Below are positions 51,501-61,555 of a stretch of DNA of 64,000 bases, piece by piece. The stretch comes from Planococcus citri (taxonomy: Eukaryota; Arthropoda; Insecta; Hemiptera; Pseudococcidae). The position numbers and the translations under genes are program-made. Location: positions 30,228,836 through 30,292,835 of the forward strand of contig NC_088681.1 of NCBI RefSeq assembly GCF_950023065.1. The letters are read 5' to 3'. The notes under the pieces are model-generated. The model saw only the letters and a list, made by a program, of their open reading frames with translations, ran no database searches and was not told the origin of the DNA. Within the stretch, counting starts at the first letter, position 1, and each line of letters starts with the position of its first letter.

Positions 51501-53099
51501 ATCATAGCAGCAAATACTCTCAAGAGTGAGTTAATGGCAAGTCTTGGAGTGGATATAGGTCGTTGTACGCTGTCTTTTTTTTGCCTTTTGTCTCTAATTA
51601 CTCGTAATAGGCGTAATTAGATAGCATTATTTGTGTACCTACACCTAGTCCATCTTTACAAATACACAACTTGCATTCAGCTGGTGCTATGATAACAAAA
51701 GCGTGATGTAATCGTTTCAAATAATGAAGTATTAATTGCCATCTTAAAAATCTATCGTCTCCATATGAGCAAATGTTTGCGCTTTATGAACCCTATAGGA
51801 GTTCCATGCATCGTTCAGATGTTCGATAAATACCTCGTACTTATACATTGTACTAGCTCGTCTTTGCTATATATTCGACTTCATCGTGCATGTCTGTCTT
51901 TAAATTATATTTTTAGCATTGAAAATGGCGCTTCTTTCGACATTTATTTATTTTTTTTACTATACGAATTTTATAGCCCGAGATTGCAGCGCTCTAGAAT
52001 GCTGCATCTAGAAAATAAAATCCCCTCCCTTCGTTTCCTCACTCTGATCGTGTGGTTGTAATTGTGTTGATGATGTAGTTTTTTCTTAAATGCTATATTC
52101 GCTATATTTATAATCTACGTACCGAGATAAAATTCAGATGTAATAGTTTACACGTCAAAAATATGGCGAATTTCTTATCTTAACATCATCGTAAATGACA
52201 AGTTACGTTGTTAGTTCTACATTTTATTGTGTACGCACTACGCAGGCACATAATTGAATACATTGTATGCGCGACGATGAAGGAAGAAATCAATTTTAGA
52301 AATTTAATAAATTGGCTGAAAAAGTGGGTTATGTTTCTTGTATGTACATTACGTACTCAACGATGAGACAAGACTAATCTGCCAATTAAGCTGGCAAATT
52401 AATGACATGATAGGAATTCATTCGCTGCGATATACGAGCAAGTTTGAGATATTTATTTGGAATTTGTTAATATTATTTTTGATTTAATGAAACCTTGAGA
52501 AATGTCAGGTGTCAGGTTGACTTTTAACGACGAGACATAAAATGAAGGGATCCATTGAGAGTCCGATGAACGTATTAGAATCTAAATATGACTTGATGGG
52601 CGTATTTTGAAATAGGATGATTATTACAAAGTTTTTCCAAAAATCAATGAAGTAAGTGAGAGGATTTCGCTGTTATAAATTCACCTACCTATTTCTTAGT
52701 TTATTTTTGTTATCGGAGCATGGAAATTAACTGACTCACAAAAAAAATTTTCGCCATTCAATTGAATAAATCAGTAGTAGGTATCTCACAAAGGATTTGA
52801 ATTTTTAAAAATTGATCAAAATTACAAAAGTACCTAGCTGATATAAAACTCGAAATGCTAAAATTATTTACTCTGCAAAATGTCGTTATTGATCAGATTT
52901 TAGCTCCAATCGAACTTCAAGACCAAATTTTCCAAGACGTTTCAAGGTCCCCTCCATCACAGTGTTCAAATTCGTGAAAAAAAAACAATTTTATTGAAAA
53001 ATTTGGTTCAAAAAAAGTTCTACTTCTTTCCAACTTATGTCACAATAGAAAGTGGGCCTCAAAACATGGTGGTAGTTGAAATATGACTAAAAAATACTA
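42585..53099. other. Ten-kilobase gene-free stretch
   Basis: No gene is supported on either strand. 43.1-45.1 and 48.3-50.3 kb are AT-rich and low in complexity, with degenerate phrases shared with 36.2-36.6 and 39.3-40.2 kb and C runs at 50197-50216. 45.4-48.2 and 50.5-52.6 kb are of higher complexity with scattered CG and may hold regulatory DNA. A minus-strand frame at 46892-47167 (91 codons) is protein-like in composition but unrecognised. TAGGTACCTA motifs are scattered throughout (for example 44752-44763 and 47700-47710). Confidence 0.5.
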
Positions 53100-53355
53100 C
53101 ACGGAAAAAAAAATTATGGATAATTTTTACTATTTCACACAGTAACCGGATCCCATTCAAAAATATTGCGATTTTTACTATGAGATTAGTAAATTTTACT
53201 ATGAGATTAGTAAATTTTACTATGAGAGTAATAAATTTTACCTAATTCTATAGGTAAAATGTATTTTTTGGCTGAGTAAAAATCACTATTATTTTTGGAT
53301 TGGATCCGGTTACTATACTGAAATAGTAATTTTTATTGTTTTTTTTTTTTCAGTG
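53100..53355. mobile_element. TA-flanked MITE, 256 bp, with three internal tandem units
   Basis: The ends are CACGGAAAAAAAAA and TTTTTTTTTTTCAGTG, bordered by TA on both sides (53098-53099, 53356-53357). Subterminal inverted repeats include AGTAACCGGATCC and its partner GGATCCGGTTACT. The centre has three tandem copies of a 23-bp unit, TTTTACTATGAGATTAGTAA. A Tc1/mariner-like non-autonomous element is the likely class. Confidence 0.75.
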
Positions 53356-54193
53356 TATTCTCAAAAATGCATCTGATTCGAGGCATCAAAATGCATTTTT
53401 TTAACCACTCAGTTTGAAAATGGACTCCATAACATGATGATAGTGGATCAAAACAGAAAATTCTCGAAGCTGCAGATGCCCAATTAGATTCGTTTGCATT
53501 TTACACAATTTTTTTTCAATTTGGGCCCAACAATTTTTTTCTCTTTCTGTAGATGGCATACAAATTGGATCTCGAAAAGTTTCGAAATGTCTTTTTTTTT
53601 TTAGTAATGGATACGTAATTGGTCCTCTGCTTGTTTCATACCTACTTGTATAACTAGTTAACTATTTATTTAGGCAATTTTTGGGCTATTCTAAAAATTT
53701 TAAACCTCGATAGGATCCTCAATTACTCGAATTAGACACCCAACTAGACTTTTTTGATGCAACCTTATGAATTTCCATTGCTCCAGTAAAAAAAAAAATT
53801 GAAAAATCAATGGCTGAGTAACCGAACGAGAGGTTCTCTTACGGTCTTACTAGTTTTGTGGTTTTTAAAAATACAAAAAAGAATAGCCAATGAAATAAAT
53901 TTTCAAACACTTTTTTTTTTTATAGAGTTAACGAAGTAAAAATGGAATGACAGAGCCATGAAAACTCTCTTGATTTTCTAAAATTTTGAAAGCTGACATT
54001 TTTTAATTTTAAATTTTTTAAATTCCAAAAAAACATTTAATGTTTCATCAAGGGAGGGGGTCAGAGTAAAAAATCAGTGTTAATCATTTGAATCCATTGA
54101 GGACTTACGAGTAGATACCTACTTATTTTGAATCGTACCAGAGCTTCCAGTAGATTTTGAATTTTATTTCTGTCAAAAAATTATTATTGGCCC
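53356..54193. other. Gene-free AT-rich spacer
   Basis: AT-rich sequence with several T or A homopolymers. No feature is supported. Confidence 0.6.
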
Positions 54194-57100
54194 ATCTATA
54201 CTATAAAGCTGCAAGAAAAATAAATACCCAAAAAATACCCGAAAAATTCCCAGCCTGATCTATGGCACCTAGAAAGCTAATTTTTTTTTTAATCGACAGC
54301 TTAACTTCTCCAGAATATAGGAAAAATACGCGAGGGCAAAATTTTTGGAATTAAAGGGCCCAAATTTTGAGTTTAAATGGGCTGTTTTTGCCGTTTTTTC
54401 GATTATTCTCAAATTTATCAAGAACGAAAAAAGCTAGAAAGGCGGTCAATATCTCATTTTGAAGAGGATTAAATACTGAACATTTCCCTCGATTACATTA
54501 CCACTCTAGGGTTTTTAGTTTTTGAGCTATTTTGAATCCAAATTTGAATTAATTTGAATTAAATTATCTCGAAAACTAAAAACGCTAGATGGGTACTGTC
54601 AACGAGGGAAATGTTCGAAATTTCATGCTCTGTAAAATGGTGAAAACAGATTAGAAAAAAGTTGCTCAGATCGTGCGATTTTGATCGTTTTTTATGGAAT
54701 CTTGAAACAAAAAACCGTTAAGATGATGCGTGTACTTATACATTCACACAAGCATACACACAACCACCATACCACCAACGTACAACGCGATGCCATGTCG
54801 TTGTTATTCCAGACAGGATCACGCGACATGCGCGCGCATACAAACCTCCCACTCCTCCAACAACGGATTTCTTACAATGCGAGGATTATGATTTATGGCT
54901 TATGCAATGCAAATCGATGAAGCGTGAAATTGTCATTGTCAACAGAAACAGATATTATTGCTAAGATGTTATAATGTTAAACCGTCTATCTTTGGTGCTT
55001 TGCTTTCGCGTCTATCATCCATCATTTTGATCAAAGGGAGCAAACCTCTTCTGAGAGTGAGCGAAGGGGGGTTTGGTGGCGCAGCCCCCATGAGCGAGTT
55101 CCGAGGGCGAAGCCCGAGGAACGAGTATGGGGGTTGGGCCGCGAAGCGGCCAGGGGGCGTAGCCCCCTAGTATTTATATACGAGTACTTAGTTGATGATT
55201 TTTTTTAAAAACTTTAGAGCTTCTAATTGCTAAATCAGGACATTTTGGTTAAAAAATATGGGATCCTAAAAATATCAGCTTAAAAAATTGAGTAGGTACA
55301 TAGTTTTTTTTGTGTATCAGCAAAATGTTATATTCCCTAGATTTGATTCAAATAAAACCTCAGATAAAATTAAATATTTTAATTTGATAAAATTTACACT
55401 TCAGTTTCGGATAATAATTAATTAAATTACAAAAAAATCTAAAAATAGAATTTGAAATGTTTAAAATTAGGATTTAAAATTTTAAAACTTTAAAATGAAT
55501 GATTTCAGTTAAAAATATAAAAATTCAAATTTAGATAAAATTAAACCTCTAAAATTAGACTAGAATTTAAATTTAGGCAAAATATATCTACATAGATTAA
55601 AATAATAATAAAAACTCCGAAGAGACTTACTGGTAGTAGAAATAAATGGAAATCCTCTTTAATTTGACTAGATAGATTGGGTGACTAGATTGGCTGACTA
55701 GATTGGATTTCACGGAACGAATTATTTTAAATAAAAATTGGCACAATTATTGTTATTAAATTTGAGATTAAATTCTCGATTAATTCAATTAAATTCGTGA
55801 TTAAATTCGCGATTAAACTTTGTTAAATAAAATGATCGCGGAAATATTAACTTTGTAGAAAAAAAAACTTGGAAAGAAAATTATTTAAACGAATTCGCAA
55901 GTACCTAAGTACAACTTGAAGTAGAAAAATCACGGAAGCATAGATTGCTGATAACAACTTGAAAAAGCAACCAAGAGCAACTGAGAATGTTTAGATCCTC
56001 CTCAATTTTATTTATAGTAAATTTTGGGTGATTTCGAAGGGGACTTCCGATGACAAACCAAAAATTGACCAATAGGATAGCTGAGTTTTATTTGGGGAAA
56101 AATCACGAAATGTACAGATTTGAAATGCAAGGTGACATTTATGATCGTTATGAAAGATGCAATTTAAAGGGGAAAGATCGCAAGGTGTACAGAATTCGAA
56201 TTCGTGATGACATTTACGATTGTTGTGAAAAATGCAGTTTTGGGGGTGCAAGTGTACCAAGGCTTAAAAGAGATACCACAACTGGATACACACATTATAC
56301 TAGGTGATAAAAAAGTCATAAAATATTGTACCAGATTTTGAAATTCCCACTATATACTGTACTAGGGGGCTACGCCCCCTGGCCGCTTCGCGGCCCAACC
56401 CCCATACTCGTTCCTCGGGCTTCGCCCTCGGAACTCGCTCTTGGGGGCTGCGCCCCCAAACCCCCCCTTCGCTCACTCTCAGAAGAGGTTTGCTCCCAAG
56501 TACTTCTCCTTAAAAACTAAATATATCTGCACTTCATTCATTTTCATACCACTTTCAACGACTTTCAGCACTTTGAACAATTTTTTTCAACCTCCAATAC
56601 TTTTAATGAATTTTCAAGCAACCATTTTTGAAATTTTAGGTACTTAAAATTTTTACAATATTTCATTCATTTTTCAGTCATTTTCATAAATTTTGTTATT
56701 TTAGCTCGTTTTTTTTTTTAAATTTTTGAACGTCTTTTATGGCATTTTAAGCAATTTTGGATTTTGCAATGTTTAAGGGTAGGTATGTCAATAATACATA
56801 ATTTGGTACATAAGTACATACATAAATACTGATATGCTTCGATTAAAACTTTGATTAAAATGATAGATGATAAATGCAAAAGCAAAGCACCGAACTCCGA
56901 AGATAGACGGATTAACATTTAGCAATAATATCTGTTTCTGTTGACAATTTCACGCTCGCTCGATTTGCAAAATCATAATCCTCGCATTGTAAGATTTCCA
57001 TTGTTGGAGGAGTGGGAGGTTTGTATGCGCGCGCATGTCGCGTGATCCTGTCTGGAATAACAACGACATGGCTTCGCGATGCGTTGTACGTTGGTGATTG

Positions 57101-57695
57101 TGTGTGTATGCTTGTGTGGGTGTATAAGTACACGCATCATCTTAACGGTTTTTTGTTATAAAATGCCATAAAAATCGATCAAAATCGCACGATATAATAA
57201 ACTTTTTGCTAATCTGTTTTCGCCATTATAATGAGCATGAAATATCGAACATTTCCCTCGTTGACAGTACCCATCTAGCATTTTTAGTTTTCGAGATAAT
57301 TTAATTAATTCAATTTAATTCAAATTTGGATTCAAAATAGCTCAAAAACTAAAAACCCTAGAGGGGTGAAGTAATCGAGGGAAATGTTCAGGATTTAATG
57401 CTCTTTAAGATGAGATATTAACCACCTTCCTAGCTTTTTTCGTTCTCGATATATTTGAGAATAATCGAAAAAACGGCAAAAACAGCCCATTTCAAGTCAA
57501 AATTTGGGCCCTTTAATTCCAAAATTTTCGCCCCCGCGTATTTTTCCTATATTCTAGAGAAGTTAAGCTGTCGATTAAAAAAAAAATTAGCTCTGTAGGT
57601 GCCATAGATCGGGCTGGGAATTTTTTTCCGATTTTTCGGGTATTTATTGGGTATTTTTTGGGTATTTATTTTTCTTGCAGCTGTATAGTATAGAT
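54194..57695. mobile_element. 3.5-kb foldback transposon with arms of about 1 kb
   Basis: The left arm (54194 to about 55173) is matched in inverted orientation by the right arm (about 56362-57695). The right arm carries an extra AT-rich block of about 340 bp (about 56505-56844) not present on the left. Both ends are ATCTATACTATA followed by A/CAGCTGCAAGAAA. That outer sequence resembles the TCTATACTA-type start of many arthropod Helitron elements, here present at both ends facing inward. The inner arms carry CG-rich palindromic phrases (GGGGGCGTAGCCCCC, GGCCGCGAAGCGGCC). No transposase or Rep/helicase is encoded, so it is non-autonomous. Open frames in the arms mirror one another and are not genes. 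Confidence 0.85.
56091..56244. repeat. Two tandem units of about 77 bp inside the foldback loop
   Basis: Units at about 56091-56167 and 56168-56244 share the plan ...GGTGTACAGA-TT-GAA-T...TGACATTTA-GAT-GTTATGAAA-ATGCA. Both strands stay open across them because the copies diverge mostly by substitution. The plus-strand frame reads two similar 25-residue blocks ending YERCNLKG and CEKCSFGG. I regard it as a repeat and not a gene. Confidence 0.55.
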
Positions 57696-59720
57696 ACTAT
57701 TAGTGGTTAATTATAAGGGTAAGTATTTCCTTATAATTTGTAATTGTTTAGCCAAATCGTAAATGCTAATTTTAGCCTATACATATGACTCAGACAAGTG
57801 ACCTCATTGCAAGGGAGAAAACCTTAATTCACAGCTGCAAAGGTTTTATAAGTTTGACTTTTATGATCATAGATGACCATGGATTTTTATGGTCATAAAT
57901 GATCGCGAAAATGAACGGTAATCAGCCAGCTGCGGCTATAAAGTTTTATTCTCGGATGGGTAAATAAGTTTCCGAATTAAATTAATTGAAAGATTGCATC
58001 ATGTTGCATCTTGCTACATTTAGTATGACTAAATAGTATGTACACCAATATGGTGCAATATGACGAAATAACTGCCTACAGTAGCTAAATCTTAGGCCAG
58101 ATTTTGGTGGAATATCACAAAAAGTAATTTTTAAACGAGGATTTTTGCTTTAAAAAATGAAATATTGCAAGAATTCATCTGATCACTGCTGTATCACAAT
58201 CCATTTTGAACACCGAGGGGGGGAGGGGGTGAGAGCTAGACCCATAAAAATTAAGGCTAGAACAGAAAAAAATCATCCATGTATAAATTGATTATTCTAC
58301 TTCAAAACGTGAAATTTCTTTGAGCCTGTATGAACTAAAAGGAAGAGGGAAGGGGGAAATTTGGAGTCAGAAAAATCTTTAAAATGCGGAAAGCTTTTTT
58401 TATTGAAACAATCAATAAATAAGTAGGTATACTCCAATCATATTCGAGGAATGAGGATCTTTGAATACACTAGAGAGAAAGGGCGAGGTGTAAGAGCCCC
58501 CAAAATTTCGAAAAACAATATTTTAGTCATCTGTTCATATTTTGTCGTCGTATTGACTCCTTATATGTATGTACTTTAAAACTGTAGAATACATGAGGGA
58601 GGTTATGTTTTCTAACCTTTATTCTTCGAGGTTTACTTTCCATGGATAAAATGTATGTAGTTTTAATATTGAAATAGTTGAATTTGAACGACAGAAAACT
58701 GTTCAAAAATATATGAAATACATACTGATCTTCAAAATTCTGGGGCATATCTCCTCCTTCCACCTTTACTCATCGCAAATCCCTCAAACCGTTAACAGTC
58801 TCCAAATTATTTATTTCGATTGTTTAAAAAAAATAATCCTTAAATTCGGTAAATTGTCACCATTTATGTACAAAGATTTTGGGGCATTTAACCCCCCCCC
58901 CTCTCCCTTCAAATACCTTGCAGAAATAAGGATAAGTAAAATGAATTTCGTTAAAACAAAAATTTTCAATCGGAAATTTTTACACCAACCAAACGAACAA
59001 GCTTCTCATAAGAACGTGAAAAAAGATCAACCATATAGGAAACCCATCAAGTAGACGTAATTCAAACATCTACCTACCCATCTTTAATATTCAACGTCGT
59101 CGTCGGTGATCCTTGTGGGGTATTTTTCACGCCATTAACAACAACAAAACGCAACACCCCTCGATTTACATGGCTTTAATTTCGTGCACCTCGTCAAAGA
59201 CTAACGACTTGTTTGTTAACTCTTTGTTGCAATGTCACCTAACACAGCGTCAACGAGTAAGAACGTAAAATCGTGCTTAAGATTAAACTTTAGGGGTTGA
59301 TTATGAAATGGTATAATCGATGAAAAATACCATCTTTTTCGTACGTGTTGTCGAGCAGTTCATATGTGTACCAAATAGTGACTCATTCAAACTCAATATC
59401 AAAACACCTTCTGTGAATTTTACGTATATTATGCTAAGGAGAAAAGTTACTATTTTAAAAAATTACTACAACACGTCGTCGACGTCAACGCTGCGTGGGT
59501 TGGTTCATTCATAAACTCTTGCATAAATCACCTACCTAGACCATACTCATAGACGTACACATGGTAAACGATGACGAAATGTCGTATTTTTCAATTTCGA
59601 AGAATTTCTCAACCCCCTTTCCCTCAATACACCGAATTTTCTATAACAGGTATTCAATAACTGACACATTTTTTTTAAAAAATCCCCTGTGATGTGATAA
59701 GAAATCAGCATGGGATGAGT
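57696..59720. other. Gene-free stretch
   Basis: No gene is supported. 59050-59520 is somewhat richer in CG (for example ACGTCGTCGTCGG, about 59092) and may be regulatory for the downstream mini-genes, but nothing specific is seen. Confidence 0.5.
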
Positions 59721-59726
59721 ATCATG

Positions 59727-59855
59727 TGTCGTTTTTTGCACCGTCAATTCTTCTATAAAGAAAAAAACTCTTATTGCCAAGTTGTTGCTACTTACTTATA
59801 CATTTACGGAAATATTTTGGTGAAATATTGGACGACTTATAGTTTCTCAGTTCAC
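59727..59855 (+). promoter_or_regulatory. Promoter of mini-gene 1, conserved with that of mini-gene 2
   Basis: From about 59727 (TGTCG...CCGTCAATTCTT) through TTGCCAAGTTG to the TATA-like AAATATTTTGGTG at 59810-59822, the sequence aligns in order with the region 61003-61113 upstream of the second gene. An initiator-like TCAGTT lies at 59847-59852, about 30 bp after the TATA element and about 40 bp before the ATG. Confidence 0.55.
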
Positions 59856-59890
59856 TTTTTGAACAATCGATCATTTTTCGCGATTTCAAA

Positions 59891-60100
59891 ATGAAATATT
59901 TAATTGTTCTTATCACTCTTCTTTCTGCGTTAATCGATTTTATTGTGGCTGGAGTAATCGGAGGAGTTGCTACATGTCTTGGTTTGAGTACTGCGTTAAT
60001 GTGGATGGCAAGTACCCCTTTTAGTATATGGTTGGTACCTATTATGCTGCCTTTTTTTTGGGCCATCACATGTTTGGTGACTTTATTGTGCCCTTGTTAA
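59891..60100 (+). CDS. Mini-gene 1: 69-aa hydrophobic peptide, IDFIVAG/LCPC family
   Basis: The frame is a single exon from ATG 59891 to TAA 60100. Residues 1-20 (MKYLIVLITLLSALIDFIVA) look like a signal peptide or first membrane segment. The mature part is strongly hydrophobic, with Cys29, Cys61 and a C-terminal CPC. It is a paralogue of the frame at 61190-61402: the N-terminal block LLSxxIDFIVAGxIG and the last residues LCPC are conserved, and the middle has diverged at similar length. Promoter and 3' flank are also conserved, which argues strongly that both are expressed genes. Two AATAAA signals follow at 60222-60227 and 60231-60236. I do not recognise the family. A small secreted or membrane peptide is the most that can be inferred. 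A C-terminal CxC can be a prenylation site in cytosolic proteins, but the signal-like N-terminus speaks against that here. Confidence 0.7.
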   Translation: MKYLIVLITLLSALIDFIVAGVIGGVATCLGLSTALMWMASTPFSIWLVPIMLPFFWAITCLVTLLCPC

Positions 60101-60215
60101 AAATTATGGTACCTATTAATCAATACCTACTTCAGTACTTTTTAACCATATTTTATTAAGATTCAACTTGTAAAATAATGCATTCGGGTAGTTTAGACCG
60201 CACGATGTTCTATTA

Positions 60216-60240
60216 TTAACTAATAAAAACAATAAATAAC
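60216..60240 (+). terminator. Poly(A) signals of mini-gene 1
   Basis: Two AATAAA hexamers (60222-60227, 60231-60236) lie about 120 bp after the stop codon, a normal distance for a short arthropod 3' UTR. Confidence 0.55.
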
Positions 60241-61000
60241 ACTAATAAGCATTGCATCGGATTTATTTCCCATTGAAATTAATTTTGTCTCTTTTTTTGA
60301 GACAGTAGTTAATTGCTTTTGAAAAAGCATTGAGAATTTTAATACTTGAACAGGATACGAGTAGAATGTCTGAGAAAAAAAATTAAAATCAGAATGTAAA
60401 ACTGTTTTGGAAATTTCATAAACCATTTGGTGGAATATTTCTTCAAAACTTTTCTTCACCCCCTCCCCCTCAAAAAATACTTGAGCTACGACAAAATAGG
60501 CAGGTACCATAAAAAAAAAAAAACTACCTATACCTGTGCCTAGTACCTATACGATGAGAAGGATGAAAAAACGGTTACGAAGTTGGGTAATTTTTACAAA
60601 ATTAAGTTATAGTAGCTCATCAAAGATGGATTATTTCTAAGTCTGACAATGTTGAATCGATACATATCCTTCCCTAATCATTTCTCTGATTCAAACTACT
60701 AAAACTCAATTTCAAATTCAAAAAAAAAGTTGACACATGAATTCAAAATTTACTTCATTTTTTTTTGTTTTTCAAATTAATAACGCACATCACGATATCG
60801 TAACGTGGAAACTTCCAAATACGACTTTACCGATTGTAAAAAGTATGATTCATGATAAGCTTAAAAATTTTTCAATAAAACTACAACTTGGATGTCAAGG
60901 TTATGCTGGCTGGGTATTCCTTCGAAAAGGTGACAAAACATCCTTTCCAAGCGATAGGTAATTTTTGAGTCAACCAATTTTTCTGATCGTGTTGATAAAC
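60241..61000 (+). other. Spacer between the two mini-genes
   Basis: No gene is called. A 74-codon frame at 60737-60961 has protein-like composition, but it has no counterpart upstream of mini-gene 1, no promoter and no paralogue. The shared promoter block of mini-gene 2 begins just after it. Confidence 0.45.
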
Positions 61001-61002
61001 AT

Positions 61003-61135
61003 TGTCGCGTATTAGTTTTTCGAACTGTCAGTTCTTGGTAATATATTGCCCATCTTATCGTGAAAAATAAAGTCACTTCCCTTGCCACTTGACATTTTCA
61101 AATATATTTTGGTAATCTTGAGTTAAGTGAAACGT
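61003..61135 (+). promoter_or_regulatory. Promoter of mini-gene 2, conserved with that of mini-gene 1
   Basis: It contains TGTCG...CTGTCAGTTCTT (61003-61035), CCCTTGCCACTTG (61079-61091) and the TATA-like AAATATATTTTGGT (61100-61113), in the same order as upstream of mini-gene 1. The TATA-to-ATG distance is about 90 bp, against about 80 bp in mini-gene 1. Confidence 0.55.
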
Positions 61136-61189
61136 TAATTTACGCGTTGAATAATTATTTTTTGCCGACAAATTTGCCTATTTTCCAAG

Positions 61190-61402
61190 ATGAATCGTTG
61201 GATAGCTCTGATTGCTCTTTTATCGGTGTTTATTGATTTCATTGTGGCCGGACCGATTGGATCGTTCTACACGAAAGCAGCTTTAAAAATAGCTGAACAC
61301 TATATAGCATTATCTTTTCCCGGTGGTCCTCTACTCGTTGCAGCTTTGACGCCTCTTTTCGGTGGAATTGTAGCCATTGTAGGATCATTATGCCCTTGTT
61401 GA
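61190..61402 (+). CDS. Mini-gene 2: 70-aa hydrophobic peptide, IDFIVAG/LCPC family
   Basis: The frame is a single exon from ATG 61190 to TGA 61402. It begins MNRWIALIALLSVFIDFIVA, a signal-peptide-like segment with likely cleavage after VAG. It continues with an amphipathic stretch (TKAALKIAEHYIAL), a Gly/Pro turn (PGGP), a second hydrophobic segment, and ends LCPC. Its only cysteines are the two in CPC. Relative to mini-gene 1 the conserved points are LLSxxIDFIVAGxIG, the proline and LV before the second hydrophobic segment, and LCPC. The stop is followed by GAAAATAATG, matching AAAATTATGG after mini-gene 1, and AATAAA occurs at 61545-61550. The two genes form a head-to-tail pair of about 1.3 kb per unit. 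Function is unknown. Confidence 0.7.
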   Translation: MNRWIALIALLSVFIDFIVAGPIGSFYTKAALKIAEHYIALSFPGGPLLVAALTPLFGGIVAIVGSLCPC

Positions 61403-61539
61403 AAATAATGAAGGTAGATACCTACCAGAACTTACTTTCAAAACAGTAATGCTGTTTTTTAAAAAAAAAACAACAATATATCTGCAGATGTTGTATTCAT
61501 TTTAAAGATTTTCTTTTTTTATTCAGTTTAACACGATTG

Positions 61540-61555
61540 CTATCAATAAATGATG
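61540..61555 (+). terminator. Poly(A) signal of mini-gene 2
   Basis: AATAAA at 61545-61550, about 145 bp after the stop codon. Confidence 0.5.

Noticed and set aside
54681..57133. Matching frames in the arms at 54.7-54.9 and 56.9-57.1 kb
   Set aside because: They mirror each other as inverted-repeat arms and have no similarity to a transposase.
60737..60961. 74-codon frame between the mini-genes
   Set aside because: It has no counterpart upstream of mini-gene 1 and no paralogue; kept only as part of the spacer description.
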